A stretch of 13,748 bases of DNA from DASXHZ01 sp036488085 (lineage in GTDB: Bacteria > Acidobacteriota > Thermoanaerobaculia > Gp7-AA8). A program made the position numbers and the translations under genes. The stretch covers positions 1-13,748 of the forward strand of contig DASXHZ010000050.1 in the NCBI GenBank assembly GCA_036488085.1. The letters are read 5' to 3'. Under the pieces are notes generated by a model, which did not search any database, was not told the DNA's origin, and saw only the letters and a list, made by a program, of their open reading frames with translations. Shown piece by piece: positions 1-6,033 of this stretch. Position 1 is the stretch's first letter. Each line of letters begins with the position of its first letter.

Positions 1-1
1 T

Positions 2-133
2 ACGGGGTCACGAAGTTACGGGGTCACGAAGTTAGGAGGTAGGCTGACTTCGCAACCCCGTAACCCCGCAACCGCGTAACCCCGTGACTTCGTAACCCCG
101 CAACCCCGCAACCCCGTAACCCCGCAACCCCGT
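2..133. repeat. Inverted array of 8-nt units downstream of the carboxypeptidase gene
   Basis: Positions 54-133 read as ten back-to-back 8-nt units of the form aaccccgY, with two deviant units (aaccgcgt at 70-77 and gacttcgt at 86-93). Positions 2-33 hold the same kind of unit in the opposite orientation (acggggtc, acgaagtt, acggggtc, acgaagtt), so the two halves could pair around a spacer at about 34-50. On the minus strand, which is the sense strand of the neighbouring carboxypeptidase gene, the array gives GGGG runs every 8 nt, and it starts 9 nt after that gene's stop. No open frame with coding character is seen here. The element may continue left of the window. Confidence 0.85.
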
Positions 134-142
134 CGCGCCGCA

Positions 143-1321
143 CTAGAACGGCCAGAACTTTCGCCACCACGCCTGCTTGTCGACACTCGCGCCCGCGACC
201 GCTACGACCTTCTGCTGCGAGCCGGGGGCGGCGACGGTGATCGAGCCGACCTGCTGTCCGGCGCGAACGGGGGCCGTGACGCTGCCGCCGTGGAATGCAA
301 CCTTCACCTGTCCCTCTTCGCCGCGTTTCACGAGCGCCTTGACGTCCGAGGCTGCCACGGCGGGGACCGTCTTTGCGGCTCCGTCAACCACGGTGGCGTC
401 GCCGACTCGAGCCCCTTTTTTCAGGACTGTCGACATCGAGTACTGCGCGAAGGCGGTCGCCATCAATCGCTGCGCGATTCCGAACGAGCTGTTCGGGCCG
501 TTCGGCGTGCGGGCGCCCATGACGACGCAGATCAGCTCCATGTCTCCGCGCTTCGCCGAGGCGGTGACGCAGTAGCCGGCCGGACCGGAGTAACCGGTCT
601 TGAGGCCGGTCGCGGCGTCGTAGTAGTTGGCCTTGTGCGGGTTGATAAGGTGATTCGGGTTCGTGAGGCCCGCGGTGAACGTGCCGTTGGAGAACGGCAT
701 CGTCGGCGTCTTGGCGTACTCGCGGATCAGCGGGTACTTCATGATCTCCATGCCGAGGATGGCGAGATCGTGCGCCGACATCTTGTTGATCAGTTGCGGG
801 TTCGCCGAGTTCGGGAGGCCGTGCGGGTCGTAGAACGTCGACTGCGTGAGGCCGAGCTGTTTCGCGCGCTGGTTCATGATGTCGGCGAACGCTTCGGCCG
901 ATCCGGCGACCTTCTCCGCGAGCATCTCCGCGGCGTCGTTGGCCGACTGGATCATGAGCGCGGCGAGAAGGGTCTGGACGGAGAACTGCTGCCCTTCCTT
1001 GGCGTAGATCTGCGAACCGCCCATCTTCGACGCGCGCGCCGACGTAGTGACCATGTCGGTGAGGTGAAGACGTCCGGCCTGGATGTCTTCCATGACGATG
1101 AGCGCGGTCATCATCTTGGCCATCGACGCGGTCGGGAGCGGCACGTTCGCGTTCTCCTCGAACAGCACCCGCTTGGTGGTCGGCTCGATGACGTAGGCGG
1201 CGGTGTACCCCTTGCCGGTGGTATCAACCTGCGCCCCTTTCGCCTCGCCGGCCCCCTCTTCCTGGGCGAACATCGGGACGGCCAGCGCGAGCGCAAATAG
1301 AACGGCAAAACAACGCTTCAT
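143..1321 (-). CDS. dacA: D-alanyl-D-alanine carboxypeptidase (PBP5/6 family)
   Basis: This is a low-molecular-weight penicillin-binding protein of 392 aa that removes the terminal D-Ala from peptidoglycan pentapeptides in the periplasm. A signal peptide covers about residues 1-19 and is cut before Q-E-E. The three serine-hydrolase motifs are present: SMAK (S66, K69), SAN (126-128) and KTG (241-243). Residues about 300-375 fit the small beta-rich C-terminal domain, and the tail (381-392, with WWRKFW) is amphipathic, as expected for a membrane anchor. The ATG at 1321 was chosen because AAGGAG lies 7 nt upstream and the signal peptide begins there. A longer in-frame opening from 1438 would translate the heptamer array and is unlikely. 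The paralogue (DacA, DacC or DacF type) cannot be told from sequence alone. Confidence 0.93.
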   Translation of the reverse strand: MKRCFAVLFALALAVPMFAQEEGAGEAKGAQVDTTGKGYTAAYVIEPTTKRVLFEENANVPLPTASMAKMMTALIVMEDIQAGRLHLTDMVTTSARASKMGGSQIYAKEGQQFSVQTLLAALMIQSANDAAEMLAEKVAGSAEAFADIMNQRAKQLGLTQSTFYDPHGLPNSANPQLINKMSAHDLAILGMEIMKYPLIREYAKTPTMPFSNGTFTAGLTNPNHLINPHKANYYDAATGLKTGYSGPAGYCVTASAKRGDMELICVVMGARTPNGPNSSFGIAQRLMATAFAQYSMSTVLKKGARVGDATVVDGAAKTVPAVAASDVKALVKRGEEGQVKVAFHGGSVTAPVRAGQQVGSITVAAPGSQQKVVAVAGASVDKQAWWRKFWPF

Positions 1322-1328
1322 GTGGAGA

Positions 1329-1334
1329 CTCCTT
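1329..1334 (-). promoter_or_regulatory. Ribosome binding site of the carboxypeptidase gene
   Basis: AAGGAG on the minus strand, 7 nt before the ATG at 1321. It decides that start over the longer in-frame opening at 1438. Confidence 0.8.
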
Positions 1335-1370
1335 CGAGCGCGCAAAGTGCACGCGGCATTCCAGACGACG

Positions 1371-1459
1371 AGTTGCCGGTTTCCAGTGGCCGGTGGCCAG
1401 ATGAAGACTGCTCGCCATCTACTTCTGGCAACTGGCAACCGGCAACTGGCAACCGGGCA
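1371..1459. repeat. Inverted array of 7-nt units
   Basis: The right half (1425-1459) is a run of heptamers: CTGGCAA, CTGGCAA, CCGGCAA, CTGGCAA and a decayed CCGGGCA. The left half (1372-1399) holds heptamers in opposite orientation: GTTGCCG, GTTTCCA, GTGGCCG, GTGGCCA. The halves are separated by about 25 nt, and after inversion 1371-1401 and 1424-1447 are similar enough to form an imperfect long hairpin. It fills the gap between the small gene ending at 1474 and the carboxypeptidase start at 1321, so it would lie in the leader or upstream region of the latter. Its design matches the 8-nt arrays at 2-133 and 3657-3751, with a different unit length. Confidence 0.85.
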
Positions 1460-1473
1460 CCCCGGCGACTGTG

Positions 1474-1764
1474 CTACGACGCTGCCTTCCTCGTCTTCGT
1501 ACTCCTCGACGTCCGCGGAATGGAGCTGATCACGGTCCAGTCGTGTTTGTGCACGACGACCGGCTCCTTCTGCTTCGGCCAGAGATCGATCGGGATGTAG
1601 TAGTAACCGTCGCCGAGAACGCGCGACTTGATGGCGAGGTCGCGCATCGATTTGCAGAGACCCTTCTTTCCTCGGATGGCGCTACGCTCGACGATGATTC
1701 CCGTCGTCTCGCCCACACCGTCGAAGATGCTGATCTCCGCGCATAGAGAATTCACCAACGTCAT
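1474..1764 (-). CDS. Small protein of unknown function (96 aa)
   Basis: I do not recognise this protein. It is 96 aa with no signal peptide or obvious membrane segment. The middle (about 15-80) mixes beta-like hydrophobic stretches with charged residues and includes GYYYIP (53-58) and a KHDW (73-76). The last 13 residues are strongly basic and Ser/Thr-rich (SRSTKTRK), which could suit nucleic-acid or membrane contact, but this is a guess. Support for a real gene is a clean AGGAG 9 nt before the ATG and a start placed divergently from the ABC exporter, 71 bp away. It may share a transcript with the carboxypeptidase gene 152 bp downstream, although the heptamer array intervenes. Confidence 0.6.
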   Translation of the reverse strand: MTLVNSLCAEISIFDGVGETTGIIVERSAIRGKKGLCKSMRDLAIKSRVLGDGYYYIPIDLWPKQKEPVVVHKHDWTVISSIPRTSRSTKTRKAAS

Positions 1765-1773
1765 TGCAGCAGA

Positions 1774-1778
1774 CTCCT
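1774..1778 (-). promoter_or_regulatory. Ribosome binding site of the 96-aa gene
   Basis: AGGAG on the minus strand, 9 nt before the ATG at 1764. This is the main reason to accept the small open frame as a gene. Confidence 0.65.
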
Positions 1779-1823
1779 GTGCATCTGATGGGGCTTGTTA
1801 GCAAGTTCTGTGCGCACAACGGC

Positions 1824-1829
1824 TAAAAT
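1824..1829 (+). promoter_or_regulatory. -10 box of the ABC exporter, probable leaderless start
   Basis: TAAAAT ends 6 nt before the ATG at 1836, so transcription would begin at or next to the start codon. There is no Shine-Dalgarno sequence. A TTGTTA at 1795-1800 is too far (23-nt spacer) to be a normal -35 box. Confidence 0.5.
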
Positions 1830-1835
1830 CGCCTC

Positions 1836-3650
1836 ATGTCTGACTCAAAGCCGGATCGCAAGCCCGGCCGTTCGCGCGCCCTTTTCCACGACGCGCTCGA
1901 GCTCGTGTGGCGTACGCGCCATCGCCTCCTCCTCGGCCTTCCCCTCATGCTCGTCAACCGTCTGTCGGGGCTCGTCCTCCCCGGGACGACGAAGTGGCTG
2001 ATCGACGACGTCATCACGAAGGGCCACCACGAGCTGCTGTGGAAGATCGTCGTGGTCGCTGCGGCGGCCTCGATCCTCTCCGCCATCACCGACTACTCGC
2101 TCGCGCAGATCCTCGGCATCGCCGCGCAGCGCTCGATTACGCAGCTCCGCGTCAAGCTGCAGGAACACGTCCAGCGGCTTCCGATCGGCTACTTCGACGC
2201 GACGAAGACCGGCGTCCTCGTGTCGCGCGTGATGAATGACGCCGAGGGGGTCAGGAACCTCGTCGGTACGGGCCTCGTGCAGCTCCTCGGCGGCCTGATC
2301 ACCGCCACGATCGCCATCGGCATCCTGTTCCACTACAGCGCGCGGCTGGCGGCGATCATCGCGGTGGTGGTGGTCGTCTTCATGACGATCCTCTACTTCG
2401 CGTTCAAGACCGTCCGGCCGATTTTCAAGAAGCGGGCGGAGCTGAACGCGACGATCACCGGCCGCCTCAACGAGAACTTCTCCGGCATCCGCGTCGTCAA
2501 GGCGTACCGCGCCGAGCGCCGTGAGTCGCGCGTGTTCGCGCACAACGCGCACGACCTCTTCCGGAACGTGATGGTGACGATGCGGACGGTCTCGGGCGTC
2601 GGCGCGCTCACCTCGGCGCTCGCGGGCATCGTCGGCGTGGCGGTGCTGGTGGTCGGAGGACAGGAAGTGATCGCCGGCCGGATGACGATCGGCTCGCTCG
2701 TGTCGTTCACGCTGTATCTCGGCCTCGTCGTCATGCCGATCGTGCAGATCGTGGCGATCGGGACCCAACTTTCCGAAGCGTTCGCGGGACTGGAGCGGAT
2801 GCGGGAAGTGCTCGGCGAGATCACCGAAGACGCCGACGACAAGACCAAGCCGGCGACCGAAGAGATCCGCGGCGACATCGAATTCCGCGACGTCTCGTTC
2901 GAGTACACCCCGAAGACGCCGGTGCTGCGTGACATCGACCTTCTCGCGCGCGCCGGACAGTCGGTGGCGCTGGTCGGACCCTCAGGAGGAGGCAAGAGCA
3001 CGCTCGTCTCGCTGGTCGCGGCGTTCCACCGGCCGACGAGCGGCAAGATCCTGGTCGACGGCCGCGACCTGAACGAGATGCGGCTCGGCGACTACCGGAG
3101 CCACATCGCGATCGTGCCGCAGGACTCGTTCCTCTTCGCCGACACGATCTACAACAACATCGTTCTCGGCAATCCGCACACGACGCGCGACGAGGTGATG
3201 CGCGCCTCGCGCATCGCGCACGTCGACGAGTTCACGGATGCGTTCAAGGAGAAGTACGAGACGATCGTCGGCGAGCGCGGTGTGCGCCTCAGCGGCGGTC
3301 AGAAGCAGCGCGTCGCGATCGCACGCGCGATCGTCGCCAATCCGCGGATCCTCATCCTCGACGAGGCGACGTCGTCACTCGACAGCGAGAGCGAGGCGAT
3401 GATCCAGGACGGCCTCACCTCGCTGATGAAGAACCGCACGACGTTCGTCATCGCACACCGCCTCTCGACGATCCGGAAAGCGGACCAGATCCTCGTACTC
3501 GAAGAGGGACGGATCACCGAACGCGGCTCGCACTCCGAGCTGATGGCGCTCGGCGGACGGTATCGCGCTCTGTACGAGAAGCAGTACGGCGTACAGGTGA
3601 ATCTGTTCGTGAATCCGGGCGAGGAGCTCGCGGATCTGGCGAAGGCGTAG
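1836..3650 (+). CDS. ABC exporter half-transporter (MsbA/multidrug type)
   Basis: This 604-aa inner-membrane ATPase has a fused membrane domain and nucleotide-binding domain and would work as a homodimer exporting lipid or hydrophobic substrates. The N-terminal part has several hydrophobic spans (about 30-50, 68-92, 143-166, 170-190, 255-275, 288-310) in the usual six-helix exporter pattern. The ATPase half has Walker A GPSGGGKST (381-389), Q-loop Q429, signature LSGGQ (485-489), Walker B ILILD with E510, and H-loop H541. All catalytic parts are intact and the length is typical. It is divergent from the 96-aa gene and convergent with the HNH gene, so it is probably transcribed alone. No glycosyltransferase or lpxK neighbour is seen, so a specific MsbA role in lipid A export cannot be claimed. 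Confidence 0.95.
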   Translation: MSDSKPDRKPGRSRALFHDALELVWRTRHRLLLGLPLMLVNRLSGLVLPGTTKWLIDDVITKGHHELLWKIVVVAAAASILSAITDYSLAQILGIAAQRSITQLRVKLQEHVQRLPIGYFDATKTGVLVSRVMNDAEGVRNLVGTGLVQLLGGLITATIAIGILFHYSARLAAIIAVVVVVFMTILYFAFKTVRPIFKKRAELNATITGRLNENFSGIRVVKAYRAERRESRVFAHNAHDLFRNVMVTMRTVSGVGALTSALAGIVGVAVLVVGGQEVIAGRMTIGSLVSFTLYLGLVVMPIVQIVAIGTQLSEAFAGLERMREVLGEITEDADDKTKPATEEIRGDIEFRDVSFEYTPKTPVLRDIDLLARAGQSVALVGPSGGGKSTLVSLVAAFHRPTSGKILVDGRDLNEMRLGDYRSHIAIVPQDSFLFADTIYNNIVLGNPHTTRDEVMRASRIAHVDEFTDAFKEKYETIVGERGVRLSGGQKQRVAIARAIVANPRILILDEATSSLDSESEAMIQDGLTSLMKNRTTFVIAHRLSTIRKADQILVLEEGRITERGSHSELMALGGRYRALYEKQYGVQVNLFVNPGEELADLAKA

Positions 3651-3656
3651 TGGGTT

Positions 3657-3751
3657 ACGGGGTCGCGGGGTCGCGAGGTTACGGGGTCACGGGGTCGCGA
3701 GGTTACGGGGTCGCGGGGTCGCGTAACTTCGCAACCTCGTCACCCGGCAAC
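3657..3751. repeat. Inverted array of 8-nt units with a 24-nt higher-order period
   Basis: Starting 6 nt after the exporter stop, 3657-3728 is three near-identical 24-nt blocks, each of three octamers: acggggtc, R-cggggtc, gcgaggtt (the last block ends gcgtaact). Positions 3733-3751 carry units in opposite orientation (aacctcgt, cacccggc, aacc), reaching the stop codon of the convergent HNH gene at 3752. Six GGGG runs lie on the plus strand between 3659 and 3718. The element fills the whole convergent gap. It may end transcripts from both sides, but it has no T-tract, so that role is uncertain. Confidence 0.85.
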
Positions 3752-4336
3752 CTACGACTTCAGCTCGACGTTCCAGTAGGCCTCGTCGAGGAAGTTCTTC
3801 CAGATGTCGGGGTAGGTGCGACCCTGGAGGCGATGCAGCGGGTGCCACTTCGGGCGCGCGGGAGCGCGGCGAAGGCGCATGTCGGACTCGCCGATGAGTT
3901 TGTTGCCTTTGCGGACGTTGCACGGGAGGCAGGCGCAGACGACGTTCTCCCACGTCGACTTTCCGCCGCGCGAGATCGGGATGACGTGGTCGAGCGAGAG
4001 CTCGGAGGACGGGAACTTCTTGCCGCAGTACTGGCAGCGGTTCTGGTCGCGCAGATAGATGTTGCCGCGCGAGAACTTCACTTCCTGCCGCGGGAGCCGG
4101 TCGAATGCGAGGAGCTGCACGACGTGCGGGATGAGGATGTTGCGGTTCGGGGTGCGGACGTAGTGGTCGGTAGGCTGGACGGGGATGTCGGCCCAGTTCT
4201 CGAAGTCGTACGTGCGGTATTCGGCGTCGACGGCGCGGACCTGCCCCTTGTACAGGAGCGTCAGCGCACGCCGGACCGACGTGATCTGGACGGCCTGAAA
4301 GACGCGATTGAGAACCAGCACGTGACCGTCGAGCAT
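3752..4336 (-). CDS. HNH endonuclease (McrA-like, zinc-binding)
   Basis: A 194-aa HNH-family nuclease. The core is CxxC at C101/C104, then D116-H117 (LSLDHVIP), N131 and a second CxxC at C136/C139 followed by N140, the usual zinc-ribbon-supported HNH fold. The N-terminal 60 residues (beginning MLDGHVLVLNR) match the start of a broadly conserved group of stand-alone HNH proteins. I place the start at 4336 because that N-terminus fits the group and GAGGGAGGG lies just before it. An in-frame opening from 4477 would add 47 residues without family support. The target is unknown. There is no methylase or other restriction partner in the window, so a classical restriction role is not supported. It is convergent with the ABC exporter across the octamer array. 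Confidence 0.87.
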   Translation of the reverse strand: MLDGHVLVLNRVFQAVQITSVRRALTLLYKGQVRAVDAEYRTYDFENWADIPVQPTDHYVRTPNRNILIPHVVQLLAFDRLPRQEVKFSRGNIYLRDQNRCQYCGKKFPSSELSLDHVIPISRGGKSTWENVVCACLPCNVRKGNKLIGESDMRLRRAPARPKWHPLHRLQGRTYPDIWKNFLDEAYWNVELKS

Positions 4337-4338
4337 TA

Positions 4339-4347
4339 CCCTCCCTC
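4339..4347 (-). promoter_or_regulatory. Ribosome binding site of the HNH gene
   Basis: GAGGGAGGG on the minus strand directly before TA-ATG. It supports the start at 4336 over the upstream opening at 4477. Confidence 0.7.
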
Positions 4348-4407
4348 GAACACGCACAACGACGGCTGTGCTTCCCGAGTGCAGCGAGAACACTGCCGCC
4401 GCATCGC

Positions 4408-4437
4408 ATGATACGCGGGCAGCCGCCGGGCGGCCAA
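4408..4437 (-). promoter_or_regulatory. Possible promoter of the HNH gene
   Basis: On the minus strand, TTGGCC (4437-4432) and TATCAT (4413-4408) are 18 nt apart. This would give a leader of about 65 nt before the start at 4336. The -10 box is good and the -35 box moderate. Confidence 0.35.
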
Positions 4438-4439
4438 TC

Positions 4440-4468
4440 TTGCAAAACCTCTTCGTCTGATACATAGT
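4440..4468 (+). promoter_or_regulatory. Possible promoter of the beta-propeller gene
   Basis: TTGCAA (4440-4445) and CATAGT (4463-4468) are 17 nt apart, with a leader of roughly 50 nt before the ATG at 4525. Each box matches four of six consensus bases. Confidence 0.35.
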
Positions 4469-4514
4469 TAGCGGCAAGACGAATCCGCAAGCCGGGCGTT
4501 TAAGGGTGTGTTTT

Positions 4515-4520
4515 GGGAGG
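4515..4520 (+). promoter_or_regulatory. Ribosome binding site of the beta-propeller gene
   Basis: GGGAGG ends 4 nt before the ATG at 4525. It favours that ATG over an in-frame TTG at 4513, which would lie inside the site. Confidence 0.7.
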
Positions 4521-4524
4521 CTTT

Positions 4525-6033
4525 ATGCGAGTGATTTCTCGGTTCGCTCTCGTTGTCGCCGCGTTTCTCTTTGCGGCGCCCCTCTTCGCTCAGTACCAGG
4601 CGACCTGTCCGCTGACGCTGGTGGCGACGAATCCCAGCGCCACGAATTTCGGCACATCGCCGCACGGCGTGTTCCGCTACACCACCGGGTCGACCGACGA
4701 GGTGTTCGTGTTGCGCGGGCAGACGCTGACGACCTACACGGTCAACGCAACGGGCGATCTGCAGGTGGCGCGTGAGGACCTGATCGGCTCGATGGGTGCC
4801 CGCGAGACGAATGGCGGCGTCGCCTTCAACAACGGGTTCCTCTACGTCAGCAGCGAGGCGGGTCTCGAGATCTTCGATCTCCGAAACGTCCGCGCCGGCG
4901 GCAGCGCGCCGCAGTTCCAGTCGCGCAGCCTCGGCCTCCACTATCGCCGTCTCGCGACGAACGGCATGCTGCTCGCGGCGCTGTACCCCGAGACCGACAT
5001 CCCCTGCTCGCTCGGACCGAAGTGCGTCAACTACATCGACATCTACAACGTCGCCGATCCGAAGAACCCGATTCGCACGGCGTCGATCGCCTCGAACAGC
5101 AATATCTTTCTCGGCGACAACGCCTGGAACGACGTCGCGTTCAACAACGGCTACCTGATCGCCGCCGGCACGGTGCATACGGCGTCGTTCTCCGTCACGC
5201 CGGCCGGCAATGCCTTCTTCGTGCAAAAGGTGGACACGCCGGGGACGTTCCTCGTCAGCAACGGCACGAACCTCCTCGGCGTCGGCAACGACGGCTCGGT
5301 CTTCATCTATCAGATCTCCTCGGTCACGGGCGCGTTTTCGCCGTACCTCTATGAGTCGATCGACCCGGGCTTCCAGATCGATCGCGCCAACCAGGTCATC
5401 TTCCACCCGCAAGGATCGTTCGACGACGCCGGCAGCCGCTTGATCATGGAGGTCGACGAACGCGACCCGATCACGACCAACCCGGCGCGCACCATCGGCT
5501 TCGACGTCTTCGACTTCAGCGTCCCGCAGTTCGACTCTTCCGATCCGCGCCTCTGGGAGTCGTCGTCGTACACGACGGGCGACGAGGTGAAGTGGAATCC
5601 GGTCGCGGTCGGCCCGTACGTCTACACGATCGGCGAGGTCACCGGCCTGCAGTCGTGGGGCGCCTGCGGTCTGATGACCGGCAAGATCGAGCTCGACAAC
5701 GTCACGCAGCTCTTCTGCGGCGGCACGGAGATCCATGGCTGGGTCACCGGCACGCAGAAGGTCTCCAGCGTCGAGGTGTTCCTCGACAACGGTTCGCTCG
5801 GACCTGCGACGATCAGCACGCTGCCGCGTATCGACGTCTCGTCGCGGACGCCGGTCTTCACCTGGCGCGCGAGCGTGAACCTCGACAACACGGCGAAGGG
5901 CGACCACGTCATGCGCATCGTCGCGACGGACGCCCTCGGCAACCGGCGCCAGATCGCGTCGCAGCGCATGTTCTTCCCCGGTCCGCCGTCGAACTGCACC
6001 ATCCGCCGCTCCCGCGCGGCCTCACACGGCTGA
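4525..6033 (+). CDS. Secreted beta-propeller-like protein with C-terminal Ig-like domain
   Basis: A 502-aa exported protein of unknown role. A signal peptide spans about residues 1-22, with cleavage at F-A before QYQ. Residues about 30-385 contain recurring strand patterns such as VAFNNGFLYVSS (99-110), VAFNNGYLIAAG (204-215) and NGTNLLGVGNDG (246-257), and each resembles a propeller blade of the LVIVD or WD-like kind. The last part (about 387-490) reads like one immunoglobulin-type beta sandwich (HGWVTGTQKVSSVEVFLDNG, then TWRASVNLD). Cys residues at 28, 161, 167, 381, 398 and 491 suggest disulfides and an extracytoplasmic site. No lipobox or sortase signal is seen. Its 3' end overlaps pyrF tail to tail by 12 bp. 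No enzyme motif was found. Confidence 0.85.
   Translation: MRVISRFALVVAAFLFAAPLFAQYQATCPLTLVATNPSATNFGTSPHGVFRYTTGSTDEVFVLRGQTLTTYTVNATGDLQVAREDLIGSMGARETNGGVAFNNGFLYVSSEAGLEIFDLRNVRAGGSAPQFQSRSLGLHYRRLATNGMLLAALYPETDIPCSLGPKCVNYIDIYNVADPKNPIRTASIASNSNIFLGDNAWNDVAFNNGYLIAAGTVHTASFSVTPAGNAFFVQKVDTPGTFLVSNGTNLLGVGNDGSVFIYQISSVTGAFSPYLYESIDPGFQIDRANQVIFHPQGSFDDAGSRLIMEVDERDPITTNPARTIGFDVFDFSVPQFDSSDPRLWESSSYTTGDEVKWNPVAVGPYVYTIGEVTGLQSWGACGLMTGKIELDNVTQLFCGGTEIHGWVTGTQKVSSVEVFLDNGSLGPATISTLPRIDVSSRTPVFTWRASVNLDNTAKGDHVMRIVATDALGNRRQIASQRMFFPGPPSNCTIRRSRAASHG

Noticed and set aside
1..142. CRISPR array
   Set aside because: The period is a constant 8 nt with no unique spacers, and half the units are inverted. 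The same applies to 3657-3751, and to 1371-1459 with a period of 7.
290..1300. Long open frame on the plus strand opposite the carboxypeptidase gene
   Set aside because: Its product is rich in Arg, Gly, His and Val with no family pattern. It is the expected mirror of a GC-rich gene with G/C at third positions, and the minus-strand protein has all three PBP motifs.
1322..1438. N-terminal extension of the carboxypeptidase
   Set aside because: It would translate the heptamer array and bury the signal peptide. A good ribosome site supports the start at 1321.
1809..1818. TGTGCGCACA palindrome upstream of the ABC exporter as an operator
   Set aside because: Only 10 bp long, of a kind common in GC-rich DNA, with no regulator gene nearby. 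Its position just before the -10 box is suggestive but not enough.
3752..4336. HNH gene as part of a restriction or defence cluster
   Set aside because: No methyltransferase, helicase, integrase or other defence gene is in the window, and its neighbours are housekeeping genes.
3650..4411. Protein with Gly-Tyr-Gly-Val repeats on the plus strand from 3650
   Set aside because: The peptide repeats come from the octamer DNA array, and the rest of the frame is antisense to the HNH gene.
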